13,525 nucleotides of DNA from Deltaproteobacteria bacterium (GTDB lineage: Bacteria; Myxococcota_A; UBA9160; SMWR01), in assembly GCA_029261905.1 (NCBI GenBank), contig JAJDAM010000582.1:1-13525 (forward strand). Reading direction: 5' to 3'. Under the pieces are notes generated by a model, which saw only the letters and a program-made list of their open reading frames with translations, ran no database searches and was not told the DNA's origin. Numbering within the stretch: the first letter of the stretch is position 1; each line of letters starts with the position of its first letter. A program made the translations under genes and the position numbers. Positions 12,745-13,525 of this stretch are shown in pieces.

Positions 12745-13525
12745 ATGACCCGATCGTCACGATTCGGCGCAACCCTTCCGCAGATCAAACGCAGCTGGGA
12801 CGAGGCCAAGGCGGCGGCCATCGAGTTCGACGCTCTCGGCTACGACTCGGTCTGGGTGTGCGACCACCTGCTCGGCGTTCCGTTGCCGAACCTGCCGATC
12901 TTCGAAGCCTGGACCGAGCTGGCAGCGATCGCAGCGGTCACCGAGCGGGTCGAGCTCGGAACGCTGGTGACTCCGCCGTTCTTTCGCAACCCGGCGGTAC
13001 TCGCGAAGCAGATCACCACGCTGGATCACATCTCCGGCGGCCGCGCGGTCGCCGGCCTCGGTGCGGGCTGGTTCGAACCCGAATTCAAGAACAACGGCAT
13101 CCCGTTCCCGAGCCTCGGACAACGCATGCGAGCGCTCGACGAGACTGCCGAGATCATGAAGCGGCTGTGGACCGAGGATCGCGTCAGCTTCGAAGGAGAA
13201 CACTTCTCCGTCCATGACGCGCTGTGCGAACCAAAACCGATCCGGCGTCCGCCAATCCTGATCGGCGGCGGCGGCGAACGCGTGCTGATGGGCATCGCCG
13301 TCCGGCATGCGGACATCTGGAACAACCTCGCGGTATTCCAGGGCCAGCTCTCGAACAAGATCGACGCACTCCGGCGGCGCTGCGATGAACTCGACCGGAA
13401 TTTCGACTCGATCGAGATCTCACAGCAGTGCGTCGTCGTGATCGGCGAGGATGAGGGCGCAGCGAAGACGTCCCTGGAGAAGGCCAAAAAAATCTACGGC
13501 GGCCACATGGGCGCGAGCCTCGAAG
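12745..13525 (+). CDS. LLM-class (luciferase-like) flavin/F420-type oxidoreductase, 3' end beyond the window
   Basis: The ATG at 12745 has a strong ribosome site, AAAGGAG, about eight bases upstream, and the frame is open to the window end (260 codons, incomplete). Family marks are the start FGATLPQIKRSWDEAKAAAI with EFDALGYDSVWVCDHL, the strand VELGTLVTPPFFRNPAVLAKQ and the signature TLDHISGGRAVAGLGAGWF, then EFKNNGIPFPSLGQRMRALDE, EIMKRLWTE, FSVHDALCEPKPIRRPPILIGGGGERV, and HADIWNN. This is a bacterial-luciferase-like TIM barrel using FMN or F420 to oxidise or reduce small substrates. The F420-dependent subgroup resembles it best by eye, but the cofactor is not proven. A normal protein would need about 40 to 80 more residues. 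It is divergent from the TetR gene and may be its target. Confidence 0.92.
   Translation, partial: MTRSSRFGATLPQIKRSWDEAKAAAIEFDALGYDSVWVCDHLLGVPLPNLPIFEAWTELAAIAAVTERVELGTLVTPPFFRNPAVLAKQITTLDHISGGRAVAGLGAGWFEPEFKNNGIPFPSLGQRMRALDETAEIMKRLWTEDRVSFEGEHFSVHDALCEPKPIRRPPILIGGGGERVLMGIAVRHADIWNNLAVFQGQLSNKIDALRRRCDELDRNFDSIEISQQCVVVIGEDEGAAKTSLEKAKKIYGGHMGASLE

Noticed and set aside
1463..12932. GCGATCGC octamers as cyanobacterial HIP1 repeats
   Set aside because: Only two copies were noticed in 13.5 kb, far fewer than HIP1-bearing genomes show; GATC excess alone explains them.
12757..13487. Minus-strand open frames opposite the LLM gene
   Set aside because: They are antisense to a gene with a strong ribosome site and clear luciferase-like motifs.

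Overview
The window looks like a chromosomal segment from a GC-rich, Gram-negative-type bacterium. Evidence for this is several lipobox or signal-peptide proteins, a CarF/PEDS1-type plasmalogen desaturase and a eukaryote/deltaproteobacterial-style PHP histidinol-phosphatase. The luciferase-like (LLM) oxidoreductase family at the right edge often uses F420. A Myxococcota, Binatota or other former-deltaproteobacterial lineage fits best, but this is inference from gene content only. Coding density is high, genes often start with GTG or TTG, and several neighbours overlap by exactly 4 bp. No rRNA, tRNA, CRISPR array, transposase, integrase or phage gene was seen.

Layout. (1) Bases 1-5283 are all minus strand. 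From right to left: a DUF4019-type lipoprotein, a YdjM-family membrane protein coupled by a TTGA overlap to a conserved protein of unknown function, a small unknown protein, a phosphinothricin-acetyltransferase-like GNAT, and a tightly coupled trio (PHP histidinol-phosphatase, lipoprotein, secreted protein; ATGA and GTGA overlaps). A probable secreted-protein gene runs off the left edge. (2) Bases 5444-7258 are a minus-strand run of VOC/glyoxalase protein, GNAT acetyltransferase and EamA/DMT transporter. (3) A class I glutamine amidotransferase runs divergently on the plus strand (7297-8010). It converges, across a 67-70 bp tandem repeat, on a glutaredoxin/A-type-like/rhodanese fusion protein (8178-9113, minus). 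(4) A 312-bp divergent region with palindromes separates that fusion from a plus-strand methyltransferase (9426-10052). (5) Bases 10088-12585 hold a minus-strand set of TetR regulator, soluble diiron ferritin-like oxygenase (ATGA-coupled) and CarF-type desaturase. (6) An LLM oxidoreductase faces away from the TetR gene across an AT-rich 159-bp control region and runs off the right edge.

How the genes may work together. The clearest functional unit is at the right end: a TetR regulator co-translated with a diiron oxygenase, a lipid desaturase behind it, and a divergent flavin/F420-type oxidoreductase. This suggests a regulated oxidative lipid or small-molecule pathway (inference). The glutaredoxin/rhodanese fusion points to sulfur or Fe-S handling. 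The rest looks like ordinary housekeeping and detoxification enzymes mixed with conserved unknowns. I found no defence system or mobile element. The best candidates for undescribed biology are the Cys-less middle domain of the fusion protein, the YdjM-coupled unknown protein, the diiron/CarF/LLM cluster and the two tandem-repeat blocks.
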